Origin: JAWLHA01 sp041690535
Lineage (GTDB): Bacteria; Pseudomonadota; Gammaproteobacteria; Thiohalomonadales; Thiohalomonadaceae
DNA length: 23,101 bases
Assembly: GCA_041690535.1 (NCBI GenBank)
Contig: JAWLHA010000065.1
Span: forward strand, 1-23,101
Direction of reading: 5' to 3'
In this document: positions 20,944 through 23,101 of the stretch, piece after piece
Position numbering within the stretch: the stretch's first letter is position 1
Layout: each line of letters starts with the position of its first letter
Translations under genes and position numbers: made by a program
The notes under the pieces: generated by a model
Databases searched by the model: none
Told to the model about the DNA's origin: nothing
Seen by the model: the letters and a program-made list of their open reading frames with translations, nothing else

Positions 20944-21193
20944 CCTCGCTATGGTGTCTGGTGTGAAATCCGGGCTAACCGCCCATCTGGAAACAATCCA
21001 AGCCAGCCAGTCGGCCTTTTTCCCACTCCGGAAGAGATATGGAATAAATGCCGAGCGTCCAGCATCGTTATTCCCACGACAAGAAGATCAGGGCGCTCCG
21101 CGGGATGGGCGCTTAAGAACTGTTTCAGGAAAGCCGCCCCGTTTGCGGCCACTGCAAATCGCATAATCAAAAATTAGAGAGTGAGGAGAAATC

Positions 21194-22975
21194 ATGTCGA
21201 TCACCCGCCGTCAATTCATCAAGCTGATGGGACTCGCCGGTGCCGCCGGGATGTTGCCGGGCGTCAGCCTGGGGGCCGTATCCCGCCGGGGGCCCTCGGA
21301 CCTTTACGACATGCCGAAGTTCGGCAATGTGAGCTTGCTGCACATCACCGACACCCACGCCCAGCTCAATCCCGTCTATTTCCGTGAGCCCAACGTCAAT
21401 CTCGGGCTTGGCGGCGCCTACGGCAAGGCCCCTCACCTGGTCGGGCCCAAGCTGCTGGAGCACTTCCGAATCGCCCCGAACAGCATCGAGGCCCACGCGT
21501 TCACCTTTATGAACTTCAGCGAGGCGGCGCAGAAATATGGCAAGGTCGGGGGGTTCGCTCACCTGTCGACGCTGGTGAAACGGATCCGCGCAGAGCGTGG
21601 TGACGGCAACAGCCTGCTGCTGGATGGCGGCGATACCTGGCAGGGCTCCGGTACCGCGCTGTGGACCCGCGGCAAGGACATGGTCGGCGCCTGCAACCTC
21701 CTGGGGGTCGACATCATGACCGGCCACTGGGAGTTCACCTATCTCGATCACGAGGTGCTCGACAACATCAACGCCTTCCAGGGCGAGTTCGTGGCCCACA
21801 ACGTGAAGGTGAAGGACACCTCCATCTTCGACTATCCGTTCGAGGACTTCGCCCACTTCAACGAGGACTCCGGCCACGCCATGAAGCCCTACACCATCCG
21901 CGAGGTGGGTGGGGCCCGGGTGGCGGTGATCGGCCAGGCCTTCCCCTATACCCCTATCGCCAACCCCGCCCGCTTCATCCCGCACTGGACCTTCGGCATT
22001 AACGATCAGGACATGCAGGCGCTGGTGGATGAGCTGCGGGCCACGGAAAAGCCCGATGCGGTGGTGGTGATCTCGCACAATGGTATGGACGTGGACCTGA
22101 AGATGGCCTCCGTGGTCTCCGGGATCGATGCGATCCTCGGCGGTCACACCCACGACGGCATGCCGGCACCCACCATCGTCAAAAACGCGGGGGGACAGAC
22201 CCTGGTGACCAACGCCGGCTCCAACGGCAAGTTCCTCGGCGTGCTCGACCTGGATGTGCGCGGCGGCAAGGTGCGCGACTTCCGCTATCGCCTGCTCCCG
22301 GTCTTCTCCAACCTGCTGGAGGCGGACCCCGAGATGAGCGCCTACATCCAGAAGGTGCGCGAACCCTATTTGGGCAAGTTGAACGAGAAGCTCGCCGAGG
22401 CGGGGGATCTGCTCTATCGCCGCGGCAACTTCAACGGCACCTTCGACCAGATCATCTGCGATGCCCAGCGGGTGGTGAACGACGCCCAGGTCAGCCTCTC
22501 CCCGGGATTCCGCTGGGGGACCACCGTGCTGCCCGGACAGGCCATCACCATGGAGCACGTGATGGATCAGACCGGGACCACCTATCCCGAGACCTATGTG
22601 CGGGAGATGAGCGGTGCGGACATCAAGCTGATCCTTGAGGATGTGTGCGACAACCTCTTCAACGATGACCCCTACTTTCAGCAGGGCGGCGACATGGTCC
22701 GGGTCGGCGGCATGGATTACGTGTGCGACCCGAAAGCCGGGATGGGCCATCGCATCAGCGGAATGACCCTGGATAACGGCAAGCCCGTGGAGGCTGACAA
22801 GAAGTACAAGGTGGCCGGTTGGGCCACGGTGGGCTCCCAGTCCGAAGGCCGTCCCATCTGGGACGTGGTCGCCGACTACCTGCGTGACATCAAGTTCGCC
22901 AAGGTCGAGAAGCTCAACACCCCCCGCCTGAAGAATGTCGACGGCAACCCCGGGATTGCCGGCACCCAGGCCTGA
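21194..22975 (+). CDS. soxB: SoxB, sulfane dehydrogenase-complex thiosulfohydrolase
   Basis: This is a 593-residue periplasmic dimanganese enzyme of the Sox thiosulfate-oxidation pathway; it hydrolyses the sulfate group from cysteine-S-thiosulfonate on carrier SoxYZ. A Tat signal is present (SITRRQFIKLMGLAG, twin arginine at 5-6). The calcineurin-like metallophosphatase motifs are LLHITDTHAQLNP, LLLDGGDTWQGSG, MTGHWEFTYLDHE, VVVISHNGMDVD and LGGHTHDGMPAP. The C-terminal 5'-nucleotidase-type domain covers about residues 390-575 (GNFNGTFDQIICDAQRVVND, then DVCDNLFNDDPYFQQGGDM). The start at 21194 has GAGGAG upstream. The gene is alone here, with no soxXYZA on the left and a repeat 27 bases after its stop, as in sulfur oxidisers whose sox genes are scattered. 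Confidence 0.98.
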   Translation: MSITRRQFIKLMGLAGAAGMLPGVSLGAVSRRGPSDLYDMPKFGNVSLLHITDTHAQLNPVYFREPNVNLGLGGAYGKAPHLVGPKLLEHFRIAPNSIEAHAFTFMNFSEAAQKYGKVGGFAHLSTLVKRIRAERGDGNSLLLDGGDTWQGSGTALWTRGKDMVGACNLLGVDIMTGHWEFTYLDHEVLDNINAFQGEFVAHNVKVKDTSIFDYPFEDFAHFNEDSGHAMKPYTIREVGGARVAVIGQAFPYTPIANPARFIPHWTFGINDQDMQALVDELRATEKPDAVVVISHNGMDVDLKMASVVSGIDAILGGHTHDGMPAPTIVKNAGGQTLVTNAGSNGKFLGVLDLDVRGGKVRDFRYRLLPVFSNLLEADPEMSAYIQKVREPYLGKLNEKLAEAGDLLYRRGNFNGTFDQIICDAQRVVNDAQVSLSPGFRWGTTVLPGQAITMEHVMDQTGTTYPETYVREMSGADIKLILEDVCDNLFNDDPYFQQGGDMVRVGGMDYVCDPKAGMGHRISGMTLDNGKPVEADKKYKVAGWATVGSQSEGRPIWDVVADYLRDIKFAKVEKLNTPRLKNVDGNPGIAGTQA

Positions 22976-22986
22976 CCCTCTCCGAT

Positions 22987-23003
22987 TGGGTGGGGACCCC
23001 GCC
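22987..23003 (+). terminator. Weak GC hairpin after soxB
   Basis: GGGTGG and CCGCCC can form a 6-bp stem (one G-T pair) immediately before repeat R7. The large stem-loops of R7 may do more to define the mRNA end than this element. Confidence 0.25.
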
Positions 23004-23101
23004 CAGGGTGAACGCATACTAACGTCACCGCCGTGCTGTGAGCGACGTAAGTCCTTGAAAGCAGGTCCGCTGTGAATACGTCCCTGTACGCTCGACGGCC
23101 G
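23003..23101 (-). repeat. Palindromic MITE-like element, copy R7 (cut by window edge)
   Basis: In reverse orientation this matches the right half of R4: CAGGGTGAACGCATAC, then TAACGTCACCGCCGTGCTG, GAGCGACGTAAGTCC, TTGAAAGCAGGTCC and GTACGCTCGACGGCCG where the window ends. It begins 27 bases after the soxB stop. A full copy would extend about 65 more bases. With R6 it brackets soxB in opposite orientation. Confidence 0.87.

Noticed and set aside
20949..21164. Minus-strand frame (about 71 codons) upstream of soxB
   Set aside because: It has no ribosome site, begins in the soxB leader and resembles no family I know. It is not excluded, but not supported.
20885..21166. Plus-strand frame of 93 codons before soxB
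   Set aside because: It starts inside repeat R6, is arginine and proline-rich and lacks a ribosome site.
21167..23017. A 616-codon open frame on the minus strand
   Set aside because: It lies antisense to soxB and has the same shadow composition, with no recognisable domain.

Overview
The window is GC-rich, densely coded bacterial DNA that fits a sulfur-oxidising gammaproteobacterium, with Ectothiorhodospiraceae or Chromatiales-like lineages the best guess. The reasons are a Tat-exported SoxB, a DsrE-like protein, a split YeeE/YedE sulfur transporter pair, a TauE/SafE permease, a YcgL protein and a Rieske-like protein of gammaproteobacterial PetA type. No rRNA, tRNA, CRISPR array, phage gene, transposase or plasmid function was seen. 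The genus assignment is inference.

Layout. 1-1827: a sigma-54 activator (cut by the left edge) is divergent from a TauE/SafE permease, which carries a textbook -24/-12 promoter. 1845-4266: a palindromic repeat, a DUF481 outer-membrane protein behind a highly structured leader, a second repeat, an exported unknown protein and a DsrE-like protein. 4277-7049: a strong hairpin, two very small minus-strand genes (a lipoprotein and a DUF3096 peptide), a VIT1/CCC1-type transporter, an SCP2-like protein, a strong terminator and an inositol-monophosphatase family enzyme. 7050-7503 is gene-poor and may hold a decayed gene and REP-like sequence. 7504-8547: the YeeE/YedE pair behind a promoter overlapped by a palindromic operator. 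8617-14252: tex, a DUF5362 protein, dinB and a YbaK-HDOD fusion. 14327-16806: a C_GCAxxG_C_C protein, a frameshifted DUF486 gene, a GNAT acetyltransferase and an exported pentapeptide-repeat protein, all on the minus strand. 16853-17223: a nest of repeats. 17335-19349: DUF2797, a small exported protein and serB. 19464-19540: a perfect 30-bp palindrome. 19634-20793: YcgL, a Rieske-fold protein lacking all cluster ligands, and a small coiled-coil protein. 20881-23101: soxB, bracketed by two repeat copies.

The most notable structure is a dispersed family of non-coding palindromic elements. The full form is about 165 bp and ends in the inverted repeat CAGGGTGAACGCATAC / GTATGCGTTCACCCTG. It has a long inner inverted repeat and a central GC-rich hairpin. 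Seven full, half, deleted or interrupted pieces occupy roughly 3 percent of the window, all between genes. One copy has inserted into another and is flanked by a 9-bp direct repeat, which suggests a MITE-like mobile element moved in trans. Other points of interest are a local sigma-54 circuit, a possible attenuator before the DUF481 gene, a putative thiol or sulfide-responsive operator at the YeeE pair, and the Rieske-like protein that keeps only its disulfide cysteines.
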